Shown piece after piece: positions 1 through 9,839 of a stretch of DNA of 32,583 nt. Every line of letters begins with the position of its first letter. The first letter of the stretch is position 1. A program made the translations under genes and the position numbers. The DNA comes from Candidatus Margulisiibacteriota bacterium (GTDB lineage Bacteria > Margulisbacteria > Termititenacia > Termititenacales > Termititenacaceae). Below the pieces are notes generated by a model. That model saw only the letters and a program-made list of their open reading frames with translations. It was not told the DNA's origin and did no database searches. Location: assembly GCA_031274525.1 (NCBI GenBank), contig JAISQA010000029.1, positions 1 through 32,583 on the forward strand, written 5' to 3'.

Positions 1-380
1 GCGGCCAGCGCATCATAGACCGCTTTGGCCGCAGGATACTGGGTGTTGTTTGACGTGCTGGAGAGCACAGTCACTTTATTGTTCAGGTTTTCTTTGGTGG
101 CCAGCATTGTGGTCATGTCGCTGGCATTGGCTTTGAGATACACCTGGGCTTCGGTGGCCAGCACTGTACCGTTATTGGCCGCTGCCGTAGTCTTGTTCGG
201 CACGACCGGCGCTGTGCTGAATGTTTTTGTTCCGTTTATTGTCTCGTTGCCAGTTAGGGTGACCTTACTGTCCAGCGCGGCCGTCATATCGCTGATATTG
301 GCTTTGGTATCCAGTGCGGCTTCCATATCGCTGGCTTTCATTGGTTTTCCCGCAGCTATTCCTGAATATTTTTCTGCCAT
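1..380 (-). CDS. Phage tail-fibre-like repetitive protein, partial (runs off the left edge)
   Basis: Minus-strand reading frame open to the window edge, absent from the ORF track: MAEKYSGIAAGKPMKASDMEAALDTKANISDMTAALDSKVTLTGNETINGTKTFSTAPVVPNKTTAAANNGTVLATEAQVYLKANASDMTTMLATKENLNNKVTVLSSTSNNTQYPAAKAVYDALAA. The 'LTGNETINGTKTFS' style is typical of tail-fibre/knob proteins. SD AAGGAG lies just upstream of the ATG. Confidence 0.7.
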   Translation of the reverse strand, partial: MAEKYSGIAAGKPMKASDMEAALDTKANISDMTAALDSKVTLTGNETINGTKTFSTAPVVPNKTTAAANNGTVLATEAQVYLKANASDMTTMLATKENLNNKVTVLSSTSNNTQYPAAKAVYDALA

Positions 381-412
381 AAATATACTCCTTTGCTGGT
401 GTTATTGACTAT

Positions 413-441
413 ATGATAATTGTCAAATTGCTAATTGTCAA
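413..441 (-). promoter_or_regulatory. Sigma70-type promoter for the tail-fibre-like gene (TTGACA - 17 nt - TATCAT on the minus strand)
   Basis: Reverse complement of 436-441 is TTGACA and of 413-418 is TATCAT, spacer exactly 17 nt. TAATTGTCAA is directly repeated at 417-426 and 432-441. Confidence 0.55.
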
Positions 442-464
442 TAATGCGCTGTTAGAATATAAAC

Positions 465-797
465 TTGAGCATGGATTTGAAACAACTTTTTGTGCAAAAT
501 CTGCGGCGTTTGCGGGCGGACGCCGGTGTTTCGCAGATGAAACTGGCCGAGCTTTGCGGAACTTCGGCCAGCTATATCGGTGCGATTGAAATAGGCATTA
601 GATTTCCTTCGATGAAACTGCTGGCCAAAATTGCGGACGCGCTGAGCGTGAAACCTTATCAGTTTTTTCTGGAAGAGCAGGACAGACTCAGGGGAGTGAA
701 GCGGCTTCTGGTCAGGCGGTCCTCCGCGCAGGATATACTAAAAAATTATATCATAAATCAACTGAAAACCACTTTGCAGCAGGTGAAAAAATATTAA
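465..797 (+). CDS. XRE-family helix-turn-helix transcriptional regulator
   Basis: LRRLRADAGVSQMKLAELCGTSASYIGAIEIGIRFPSMKLLAKIADALSV matches the HTH_3/XRE pattern. Start is TTG 465 or ATG 471. Confidence 0.88.
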   Translation: MSMDLKQLFVQNLRRLRADAGVSQMKLAELCGTSASYIGAIEIGIRFPSMKLLAKIADALSVKPYQFFLEEQDRLRGVKRLLVRRSSAQDILKNYIINQLKTTLQQVKKY

Positions 798-2462
<1,665 letters not shown>

Positions 2463-2540
2463 CTTCTACCGGGGTTTCTTACTTAAATTTTTAGGGAATA
2501 TTTGGTATTATCTGGGAATAAATAGGAATATAAGGTAAGT

Positions 2541-3593
2541 ATGCTAAATGTAAAAAATATTAAAATCACCCCGCAGCTGTTATTGCAAATTGCGGAGCTG
2601 GACGAATTCAAAGGCGCCTGGGCTGGTTTTGCCCAGCTGCGACCGGAGCAATTAAAAATCCTGCGTAAGGTATCTACAATCGAATCTGTCGGCTCAAGCA
2701 ATCGGATAGAAGGCAACAAACTTTCTGATACAGAAGTTGAAAGACTGCTGTCCCGCATTAACAAAAAATCTTTCAAATCCCGGGATGAAGAGGAAGTAGC
2801 CGGCTATGCCGAACTTATGAATAGAATTTTTGACGACTATGAGGTTATTCCGCTGTCGGAGAACTACCTCAAACAACTGCATCAAATTCTCCTGCAATAT
2901 GTGGGCAGGGCGGCGAAACATCGTGGCGAATACAAAAAAATAGCAAACTCCGTCGCCGCATTTGACTATAATGGTAGAGAAATAGGCATAGTGTTTGAAA
3001 CTGCTTTGCCGTTTGATACCCCGCGTTTAATGGCCGAATTGATGGAATGGACACGTAAGAATCTGGACGATTCGTTGCTGCATCCGCTGCTTGTCCTGGG
3101 TGTGTTCATTGTGCATTTTCTGGTCATTCATCCTTTCCAGGACGGAAATGGCCGCCTGTCGCGCGCACTGACGGCGTTGCTCTTATTAAAAAAAGGTTAT
3201 GCCTATGTGCCATACGGTTCCCTGGAATCAATTATAGAGGCGAACAAAGAAGGATACTATCGCGCGCTCCGCCGCACACAAAAAAATATCTGGTCCGGTA
3301 AAGCTGACTATGAGCCGTGGTTAGCCTTTTTCTTAACTGCTTTGCAAAAGCAGAAGAGACATCTGGCAGAAAAAATTGCGCTGCTCAAATCAGACGATAC
3401 AAAATTATCACGGACGGCGCGGTCTATCCTGGCCTTGTTTGAGAATAAACTGCAATGGACCATTCTGGAAGCGGAAAAAGAACTCAAAGAAAACAGAGAG
3501 ACCATCCGGAAATCTGTAAAGTCTTTAGTGGCCGGCGGCTATCTTGTCAAACATGGCACGACCAGAGGTGCGTGGTATGAAAAAGCGAGATGA
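2541..3593 (+). CDS. Fic/DOC family protein (AMPylase-type) with N-terminal inhibitory helix and C-terminal winged-helix-like region
   Basis: Fic motif HPFQDGNGRLSR; inhibitory motif (S/T)xxxE(G/N) in SSNRIEGNKLSD; C-terminal region ending AGGYLVKHGTTRGAWYE. Confidence 0.93.
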   Translation: MLNVKNIKITPQLLLQIAELDEFKGAWAGFAQLRPEQLKILRKVSTIESVGSSNRIEGNKLSDTEVERLLSRINKKSFKSRDEEEVAGYAELMNRIFDDYEVIPLSENYLKQLHQILLQYVGRAAKHRGEYKKIANSVAAFDYNGREIGIVFETALPFDTPRLMAELMEWTRKNLDDSLLHPLLVLGVFIVHFLVIHPFQDGNGRLSRALTALLLLKKGYAYVPYGSLESIIEANKEGYYRALRRTQKNIWSGKADYEPWLAFFLTALQKQKRHLAEKIALLKSDDTKLSRTARSILALFENKLQWTILEAEKELKENRETIRKSVKSLVAGGYLVKHGTTRGAWYEKAR

Positions 3594-3658
3594 TTGGAAC
3601 TGCTGGCTATCGCCGGAAATAAACCCGGGTAAATGTTTTGGCCGGGCTGATCTGTATT

Positions 3659-3735
3659 TGGTAGCGGGGGGCAGAATCGAACCGCCGACCTATGGGTTAT
3701 GAATCCATCGCTCTCACCAGCTGAGCTACCCCGCC
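3659..3735 (-). tRNA. tRNA-Met (anticodon CAT), 3' CCA encoded
   Basis: Reverse complement GGCGGGGTAGCTCAGCTGGTGAGAGCGATGGATTCATAACCCATAGGTCGGCGGTTCGAATCTGCCCCCCGCTACCA forms acceptor, D, anticodon and T arms. Anticodon loop TTCATAA. tRNA-Ile2 (lysidine type) cannot be excluded by eye. Confidence 0.92.
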
Positions 3736-3816
3736 AAAGTCTGGAAAATTATAACATAAGATAAAAAAATTATGAGGTTGAAAATTACCTTGCCAAACCC
3801 TTAGTCGGAAAACTAT

Positions 3817-4008
3817 TTACTTTCCTGCTTTCCGGCGGTTGCAGTCTTTACAAAGCAACTGGCAGTTTTTAGCGGTTGTTTGACCGCCGTCGTGCCAGGG
3901 GGGGGTTATGTGATCCGCTTCCATGGTGTCTATCTGCCTGTCTTTGTAAACGAGTTCACGCTGATATTTGGGGCGGATATTTAACTTACCGCTATCCTCC
4001 GCTGACTT
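3817..4008 (-). pseudogene. Collapsed DUF262 + HNH endonuclease fragment
   Basis: Minus-strand frame reads ...EDSGKLNIRPKYQRELVYKDRQIDTMEADHITPPWHDGGQTTAKNCQLLCKDCNRRKAGK*. A DUF262 N-terminal motif (IRPxYQREfVYKDxQ) is joined directly to a C-terminal HNH motif (EADHITPWHxGGxTTxxNCQxLCKDCNRRK). There is no start codon, and the fragment follows an in-frame stop. Confidence 0.7.
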
Positions 4009-4242
4009 TTAATTGTTAGCCGTGGCAATTTCCCTCCGCACCAATTCGCCGATAATTTCCATAGTGGTCTTATGATCGGCGGCGGCTTTCGCTGTAAGGT
4101 ATTGCGCGGATAACGCATCAACAGCAAACATGCGCGCTTTACGCCGGGCAAAAAGCCCAAGCTTGCCCTTTTTAGGCATTACAGTGTTCTTAGTGTAATA
4201 CCTGTCCATTGCCTCCGCGTCTTTCTCAGTCATTCCTGGCAT
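4009..4242 (-). CDS. Small hypothetical protein, possible antitoxin of a toxin-antitoxin pair
   Basis: 77 aa ORF with AAGGAG SD overlapping the stop of the upstream remnant. Sequence MPGMTEKDAEAMDRYYTKNTVMPKKGKLGLFARRKARMFAVDALSAQYLTAKAAADHKTTMEIIGELVRREIATANN. The size and coupling are TA-like; family assignment is inference. Confidence 0.55.
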   Translation of the reverse strand: MPGMTEKDAEAMDRYYTKNTVMPKKGKLGLFARRKARMFAVDALSAQYLTAKAAADHKTTMEIIGELVRREIATANN

Positions 4243-4252
4243 GGCATTCTCC

Positions 4253-4402
4253 TTACTCTTCCACCAGTGAATAATATGCCCTGCGGCATTTCATCGCGTG
4301 GAATACATTGATGTTTTGCTCATCAATTACATTATATATGATTTCGAGCAAATTGGCGTGGCATGACCTAAATTTTCCAATTTCTAAATAGGCCAGTTTT
4401 GT
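4253..4402 (-). pseudogene. N-terminally truncated ORF upstream of the antitoxin-like gene (possible toxin remnant)
   Basis: Frame reads TKLAYLEIGKFRSCHANLLEIIYNVIDEQNINVFHAMKCRRAYYSLVEE* with no start codon before the preceding in-frame stop. Stop is coupled to the SD of the 77 aa ORF (TAAGGAGAATGCCATG). Confidence 0.45.
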
Positions 4403-4415
4403 TTATAATCCAACC

Positions 4416-4916
4416 ATGAAAAAAACATTCTCGCTTTGTTTTTGTCTTCTCGCCGCCTGCCAAATTCTGTTTGCTGCCACCGGCAATATCGCTGTTTATT
4501 TTGCGCCGCAGGATAAGCCAGACCAAAAGCTTATCCGCCTGTTAAATCAAGCTAAAACTGAAGTTAATATCGCAGTGTATTCCCTGACCAAAACAGATAT
4601 TGCTCAAGCCATTGTCTCCGCCCGGCAAAGGGGCGTGAAAGTGCGAATTTTGACTGACCGCGAGCAAGCCGCTAACAAATACGCCAGAGATGAGTATTTT
4701 GAATCTTATCAAATCCCTGTGGCACGTGATACACACAAAGGCTATATGCATCACAAGTTTGCGGTGATTGACGGCAAAATCGTTGTGACCGGCTCATATA
4801 ATTGGAGTAATAATGCCAGCTATAACAATGATGAAAACATGCTGGTCATTGAATCGCCGGAATTGGCGGAAATTTTTAATAATGAGTTCGGGCGGTTATG
4901 GCAGCAGAATAAATAA
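4416..4916 (+). CDS. Phospholipase D-like nuclease/phosphodiesterase, secreted
   Basis: Signal peptide MKKTFSLCFCLLAACQILFA; HKD motif HHKFAVIDGKIVVTGSYNWSNNASYNNDENMLVI; single-HKD size. Confidence 0.92.
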   Translation: MKKTFSLCFCLLAACQILFAATGNIAVYFAPQDKPDQKLIRLLNQAKTEVNIAVYSLTKTDIAQAIVSARQRGVKVRILTDREQAANKYARDEYFESYQIPVARDTHKGYMHHKFAVIDGKIVVTGSYNWSNNASYNNDENMLVIESPELAEIFNNEFGRLWQQNK

Positions 4917-4932
4917 CGCTCCCGCCGTAAAA

Positions 4933-5910
4933 TTAAATGTTGTTCAATATAGATGCCGCTCCGGAATTATTATTCGCCGGTGTTTGCGGCTGATTTCCCG
5001 TCTGTACGGAAGGTGCGGCGTCGGCGCCGGGCGTGGTTTTACTGCGCGCCGCGTTTTCGGCCGGCGCGGCAGAGGGCGGGAAAAAAACTTTTTCCGGCTC
5101 ATTCAGTATGCCTTCGTCTTTGCCGTTGACCGTCAGGCGCAGGCTGCGCGGCACGCTGGCCCGGATGCGGAGATATTGATTGCCGTCCCAGGCTTTGTAG
5201 TCGCCGCGGCGCATCGAAAACCCCTGCGGCAGGGTCCGCCCGTCGGTTACGGTAATGATCGTGACGTAAGTATCGCTTAGCGCCGTAGCCTCGATGTAGA
5301 CTTTATTCTGATCGTAAATTTTCTGCTGTCTGGTCTCCGGCGTGTCTTTGGCCTCCAGCGGATTGACGTCGTTTTTCTGGCGCAGATTGATATTTTTGAT
5401 ATCGACCATGGAGTTCTTAAAATACAGGGTGGACGCGGTCAGGGCCAGCGCGATGATAATCAGGCCCAGCGTAATATGCGCGAACAGTTTATTGCCTTTT
5501 TTATTTTTGTGCGAGGTGCGAAAGTGGCTGAGGCCGGGAGAATTCATGGTTCTCATACCGGTCGGAAACAAAGTACGTTTATCGACTGCCAGGCCGACTT
5601 TGATCTCGCGCCCCGGCCGGTAACCGGCCTCGCTGGGAAATAATTCAATAAACTGCTTGTGGATCTCTTCGCTATTCAAGCCCAGCAGGTTGGCGTAAAC
5701 TTTTAAGAAGCCTTTGGCGGTTATCAGGTTAGGCATTTTGGCGAAGTCATCATTTTCCATGAATTCCAGAAAAGTTTTTTTGATCTTGCTTTGCTCGGCG
5801 ATCTCTTCCAGACTCAGGGCTTTGCCCAGCCGCGCTGCCCGCAAACGCTGACCGATAGTCGGCTCTGCCGGGCTGTTTTCTGGGGTATTTAACTCTTGTT
5901 CATCGCTCAT
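4933..5910 (-). CDS. RodZ-like protein: cytoplasmic HTH, single TM segment, extracytoplasmic DUF4115-like domain
   Basis: TIGQRLRAARLGKALSLEEIAEQSKIKKTFLEFMENDDFAKMPNLITAKGFLKVYANLLGL; TM at LFAHITLGLIIIALALTASTLYF; C-terminal YIEATALSDTYVTIITVTDGRTLPQGFSMRRGDYKAWDGNQYLRIRASVPRSLRLTVNGKDEG. Confidence 0.85.
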   Translation of the reverse strand: MSDEQELNTPENSPAEPTIGQRLRAARLGKALSLEEIAEQSKIKKTFLEFMENDDFAKMPNLITAKGFLKVYANLLGLNSEEIHKQFIELFPSEAGYRPGREIKVGLAVDKRTLFPTGMRTMNSPGLSHFRTSHKNKKGNKLFAHITLGLIIIALALTASTLYFKNSMVDIKNINLRQKNDVNPLEAKDTPETRQQKIYDQNKVYIEATALSDTYVTIITVTDGRTLPQGFSMRRGDYKAWDGNQYLRIRASVPRSLRLTVNGKDEGILNEPEKVFFPPSAAPAENAARSKTTPGADAAPSVQTGNQPQTPANNNSGAASILNNI

Positions 5911-5981
5911 AAATCACTCTTCTCTGGTTTTTTAGCAAAAGTAAAGACAGTGCTGTAATTGTACACTATTTTATTAAATAT

Positions 5982-6596
5982 TCAATTTTGCCGCGTGTTG
6001 TTTTCCGCGAAAGTTAATTCCGCGGTCTGCGCCGCGGCAAATTTTTGCAGGCCGGCGGCCAGCAGCTCCGGTTTGGACTGCATTTTTAGATTGGGTTCCG
6101 GCGGCAGATCCTGCAGATCCCTCAGACCGAAATGTTTGAGAAATTTTTCTGTGGTGCCGTAGAGCAGCGGCCGGCCGAGTCCTTCGGAGCGTCCCTGTTC
6201 CGTGACCAGCTCTTTGTCCTGCAGTGATTTGACTATCCAGTCCGAATTGATGCCGCGAATCGCCTCAATCTCGCCCCTGGACACCGGCTGGCGGTAGGCG
6301 ATGATGACCAGCGTTTCCAGAGCCGCCGGTGACAGAGAAAACTCCTGCGGCGAATTGAGATACAGCTCCAGCGGCCCGGCGTATTCCGGCTTGGTCGCAA
6401 ATTGATAGCCGTTGGCCACATTGACTATTTGCAGGCCGTGTTCCGGCGCGGACAGACCGGCGCTCAATTCGGCGAGCGCTTCCTGTACGGCAGTTTCCGG
6501 CGCGTCCAGATAACGCGCCAGCTGCTCCGGCGCGAGCGGCTGTCTGGCCATGAAGAGCAGTACTTCCAGACGGGCTTTAAGCTGAGGTTCCGGCAT
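5982..6596 (-). CDS. scpB: Segregation and condensation protein B
   Basis: Start placed at MPEPQLKARLEVLLFMARQPL (longer track ORF rejected). ETLVIIAYRQPVSRGEIEAIRGINSDWIVKSLQDKELV and GRPLLYGTTEKFLKHFGLRDLQDLP are ScpB hallmarks. Confidence 0.95.
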   Translation of the reverse strand: MPEPQLKARLEVLLFMARQPLAPEQLARYLDAPETAVQEALAELSAGLSAPEHGLQIVNVANGYQFATKPEYAGPLELYLNSPQEFSLSPAALETLVIIAYRQPVSRGEIEAIRGINSDWIVKSLQDKELVTEQGRSEGLGRPLLYGTTEKFLKHFGLRDLQDLPPEPNLKMQSKPELLAAGLQKFAAAQTAELTFAENNTRQN

Positions 6597-7449
6597 TTTC
6601 GCTTTCTCCCTGCGGCAGATTGTATTCTGCGGCGTCAAACTCCAGCGCCTGCGTCTCGACGTTTTTGCGCGGCACGAGCTCAATGTCGTCAAATATAGCA
6701 TTTTGCACAATAAGAATAAACTGCTGGCGCACCAGCTCCAGCATGCCGACAAAAGTGGCGATAATCTCGTAGCGGTTGTCAATGTCCTGAAAAAATTCGG
6801 AGAAGAGCATGCTGGTTTTACTGTTTTTGATGCGCTCGATGATCTCGTGCATTTTGTCCTTGATCGGGTAAGTGTGCAGGACTGCAAGCTGATACGGACT
6901 TTGCAGGAGGCGCAGCTCAAAATTCTGCCAGATGCGGTTGAAAGCTTTGACCAGCAGCTCCAGATCCGCATTTTTAATGACAATATTTTTTTCCTGCGGC
7001 AGGGAATTCAGATATTCCGCGTTGATGTCTGCGCGGGTGTGCACATGGGCAAAATCATTTTCTCTCTGCAGCAGACTGCGCGTCAGATTTTTGAAAGCCT
7101 TATACTCGATGAGCCGCTCCAGCAGCAGGGTTTTTTCCTGTTCGGCTTCGGCCAGCAGCTCCTGATTGTCCGGGTTTTCCGCGGGCAGGAGCATTTTGGA
7201 TTTGAGCTCGATGAGGAACGCCGCCATTTCTAGAAATTTGCCGCTGACCTCTAAGTCCAGCGCCTGCAGCTGATGCAGATACTCCAGATAGGAATTGGTG
7301 ATCTTGCTGATCGAGATGTCATAGATCGCCAGCTTTTCTGCTTCGATGAGACCGAGCAGCACATCAAAAGGACCTTCGAAAACTTCCAGCGAAATTTTGA
7401 AGCCGTCGTCTTTGGAAAATTCCAGCGTCGCGTTGGTTGTGTTTTGCAT
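6577..7449 (-). CDS. scpA: Segregation and condensation protein A
   Basis: ISLEVFEGPFDVLLGLIEAEKLAIYDISISKITNSYLEYLHQLQALDLEVSGKFLEMAAFLIELKSKMLLP. Start placed at MQNTTN; overlaps scpB by 20 bp. Confidence 0.95.
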   Translation of the reverse strand: MQNTTNATLEFSKDDGFKISLEVFEGPFDVLLGLIEAEKLAIYDISISKITNSYLEYLHQLQALDLEVSGKFLEMAAFLIELKSKMLLPAENPDNQELLAEAEQEKTLLLERLIEYKAFKNLTRSLLQRENDFAHVHTRADINAEYLNSLPQEKNIVIKNADLELLVKAFNRIWQNFELRLLQSPYQLAVLHTYPIKDKMHEIIERIKNSKTSMLFSEFFQDIDNRYEIIATFVGMLELVRQQFILIVQNAIFDDIELVPRKNVETQALEFDAAEYNLPQGESENAGTSA

Positions 7450-7598
7450 AAGCCGTAGAATTTTAACTTTATTTATATGTCTCCGCAACCTGTGGTAAGA
7501 TACAAAAAAAATGAGATTTTTGCGATGTACTTACGATATCTAATATATCTGGTAGATATTCTGAATTAAGACCAGCTAATATTTATTAAGGAGGAACT

Positions 7599-8126
7599 AT
7601 GTATAAAAAACAAATATCTTTTGAAAATGAGCTTAGTGATTTTCTGGGCGATACTTCCGCTGCGTCATCTGCTAGTAAAATATTGGATAAATTAAAATCT
7701 AGTATTATGAATAATAATGTTGAAACAGATCCATTGTTTTGGAAACAATTTTGGACACACTGTGGTGCGGATGAATCGGTTGCAGGACTGGAATATTTGT
7801 TAGAAAAAGGACTTTCTCCAGAACAGCTTGAAAAATATTTTATGGAACTTAGCAGTATCTGTGGCGAAGCACTTGCACTGGTGTTTGAAACATTAAAACT
7901 TGTTCCTAGAATAATGAATGGGCAGAATCCTTTTGTTTCATCACAGAAAAAACCGGAGACGCCCAAAGAATGCTTAATGGTTATAACTATAACTGTTGGA
8001 AATATAGTTTTTAAATCTACCAAACCGGATCCATTAGATAATTTTTCGGGAAGAGACTGGTATCCCACGCAGGAACAGATGAATAAATTTCGTGTCTTTG
8101 CAGAAAATATTTTGAGAATGCCCTAA
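7599..8126 (+). CDS. Hypothetical protein (175 aa, no recognisable family)
   Basis: Complete ORF with strong SD (AAGGAGG) just upstream of ATG. Visibly more A/T-rich than its neighbours. Confidence 0.75.
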   Translation: MYKKQISFENELSDFLGDTSAASSASKILDKLKSSIMNNNVETDPLFWKQFWTHCGADESVAGLEYLLEKGLSPEQLEKYFMELSSICGEALALVFETLKLVPRIMNGQNPFVSSQKKPETPKECLMVITITVGNIVFKSTKPDPLDNFSGRDWYPTQEQMNKFRVFAENILRMP

Positions 8127-8138
8127 AGATGAGCCTTT

Positions 8139-8184
8139 CGGACAAGGCAGGATGGTTACAGCAAAAACTCTGCTGCGTTGTCCG
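8139..8184. other. Stem-loop in convergent intergenic region (possible bidirectional transcription end)
   Basis: CGGACAAGGCAG (8139-8150) versus CTGCGTTGTCCG (8173-8184): inverted repeat with 11/12 complementarity, no long T tract. Confidence 0.45.
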
Positions 8185-8190
8185 TCGAGA

Positions 8191-9186
8191 CTAATACTCC
8201 GGCTTCAGCGCTCTGGACATCAGGTCCTGTACCGCCGCGGGGACGGGCTTGTTTTCGTACAGTATGGCGTACATTTGCGCGGTGATGGGCATTGGCGTGC
8301 CGGTTTTTTGCGCCAGCGCATGGGCCAGTTTGGTGGTCGGCACGCCCTCGGCTACGGCCGGCATGTTTCCTAATATGTCCGCCAGCGTCCGGCCTTTGGC
8401 CAGCTCCACACCGACGGAGTGATTGCGGCTCAAGCTGCTGGAGCAGGTGGTGATCAGGTCGCCCATGCCGGTCAGACCAAAAATAGTCTCCGCTCTGCCG
8501 CCGAGCGTGACAGCCAGCCGGGCGATCTCAACCATGCCGCGCACCAGCAGGGCGGCTTTGGCGTTGTTGCCCAGACCCAGCCCGTCGGCTATGCCGGCGG
8601 CAATGGCGATAATGTTCTTTACCGTGCCGCCGATCTCCACGCCGATCACATCGTCATTGGTGTACACGCGGAAATAATGATTGTTGAACAGCTTTTGTAT
8701 GGCCTCCGCGGTTGCTTTGGTCCCGGAGGCAATGACCGCAGCGGATACTTTTTGTTCGGCTATCTCGCGGGAAATATTCGGCCCGGACAGCACGGCGATA
8801 TTCTGCCGCTGTGCCGGCAGGGTCTCGCCGAGGACTTCGGACATTCTCCTGCCGGTGGTTTCGTCCAGACCTTTGGTCGCAGAGAGCAGCAGGCAGTCCC
8901 GCGCGAGATACTGTTTGAGCTGAACCGCTGTCTGGCGGAAATACTGCGACGCCGTGACGATAACGGCGAGCCGCGCTCCGTCCAGCGCGGTGGACAGCGT
9001 GGTGGTGCCGCGGATATTTTGCGGCAGAGCGATACCGGCGAGCAGCTTCTTATTTTCCCGCGCGTTGATCTGCGCTGCTATTGCGGTATCATGGCACCAG
9101 ACGCAGACCTCGTGGCCGTTCTCCGCCAGGATTTTGGCCAGAGTGGTGCCCCAGGCGCCGCAGCCGATGACCGCGGTTTTAACCAT
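8191..9186 (-). CDS. gpsA: NAD(P)H-dependent glycerol-3-phosphate dehydrogenase
   Basis: MVKTAVIGCGAWGTTLAKILAENGHEVCVWCHD; AVLSGPNISREIAEQKVSAAVIAS; VEIGGTVKNIIAIAAGIADGLGLGNNAKAALLVRGMVEI; GLTGMGDLITTCSSSLSRNHSVGVELAKG. Confidence 0.97.
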   Translation of the reverse strand: MVKTAVIGCGAWGTTLAKILAENGHEVCVWCHDTAIAAQINARENKKLLAGIALPQNIRGTTTLSTALDGARLAVIVTASQYFRQTAVQLKQYLARDCLLLSATKGLDETTGRRMSEVLGETLPAQRQNIAVLSGPNISREIAEQKVSAAVIASGTKATAEAIQKLFNNHYFRVYTNDDVIGVEIGGTVKNIIAIAAGIADGLGLGNNAKAALLVRGMVEIARLAVTLGGRAETIFGLTGMGDLITTCSSSLSRNHSVGVELAKGRTLADILGNMPAVAEGVPTTKLAHALAQKTGTPMPITAQMYAILYENKPVPAAVQDLMSRALKPEY

Positions 9187-9793
9187 TTTTTCTGGCGGTT
9201 ATTTTTGTCTCGGTACCGGCGAGCAGCCGCTGGATATTCGGTAGATGTTTGAACCAGACAAAAGCCACCGCGGCCGTGGCCAGCAGCTGATACGCCAGCG
9301 GGTGGGGGATGATCCAGAATAAAATCACCGCGGCCAGACCTGCGCCCAGGCTGGCGGCAGACTGATAACCGCTAAGCTGCCGGATCAGCAGCGTAATCAG
9401 GCCGGCGATTATAAATATGCGCCAGTCCAGAACTAACGCCACGCCCAGACCGGTGGCCGCCGCTTTGCCGCCGCGGAATTTAATGAATATAGAGGCGGCG
9501 TGTCCCAGCATGGCCAGCAGGCCGCAGAGCACGATCAGCCAGGAATTATGCGGAGCGGCGTCCGGCGGAAAGACCAGCAGGCCGAGATAGGCGGCCAGAG
9601 CGCCTTTCAGCACGTCCAGCGTGAAAACCGCCAGCCCCCAGGCCTTGCCGCAGGCGCGAATGACATTGGTCGCGCCGGTGGAGCCGGAGCCGACCTTGAA
9701 TATATCCACGCCGCAAATCCTGGCCGCGATAACTCCGAACGGCAGCGCTCCCAGAAGATACGCCAGTAAAAATACCGGATATTTATACTGCAT
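9179..9793 (-). CDS. plsY: Glycerol-3-phosphate acyltransferase PlsY
   Basis: LLAYLLGALPFGVIAAR; VGSGSTGATNVIRACGKAWGLAVFTLDVLKG; AASIFIKFRGGKAAATGLGVAL. Overlaps gpsA by 8 bp. Confidence 0.96.
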   Translation of the reverse strand: MQYKYPVFLLAYLLGALPFGVIAARICGVDIFKVGSGSTGATNVIRACGKAWGLAVFTLDVLKGALAAYLGLLVFPPDAAPHNSWLIVLCGLLAMLGHAASIFIKFRGGKAAATGLGVALVLDWRIFIIAGLITLLIRQLSGYQSAASLGAGLAAVILFWIIPHPLAYQLLATAAVAFVWFKHLPNIQRLLAGTETKITARKNG

Positions 9794-9839
9794 ACAGGGA
9801 AATTCTAAATGACGAATTGTTTATGCACAACCCCCGCTG

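Noticed and set aside
4813-5280. 155 aa plus-strand ORF
   Set aside because: Antisense to the RodZ-like gene, overlaps the PLD 3' end; no family features.
6597-6983. N-terminal extension of the 333 aa minus ORF containing scpB
   Set aside because: Ser/Cys-rich out-of-frame reading of scpA; ScpB proper starts at 6596.
8419-9252. 277 aa plus-strand ORF
   Set aside because: Shadow ORF opposite gpsA/plsY with Gly/Ala/Gln-rich composition.
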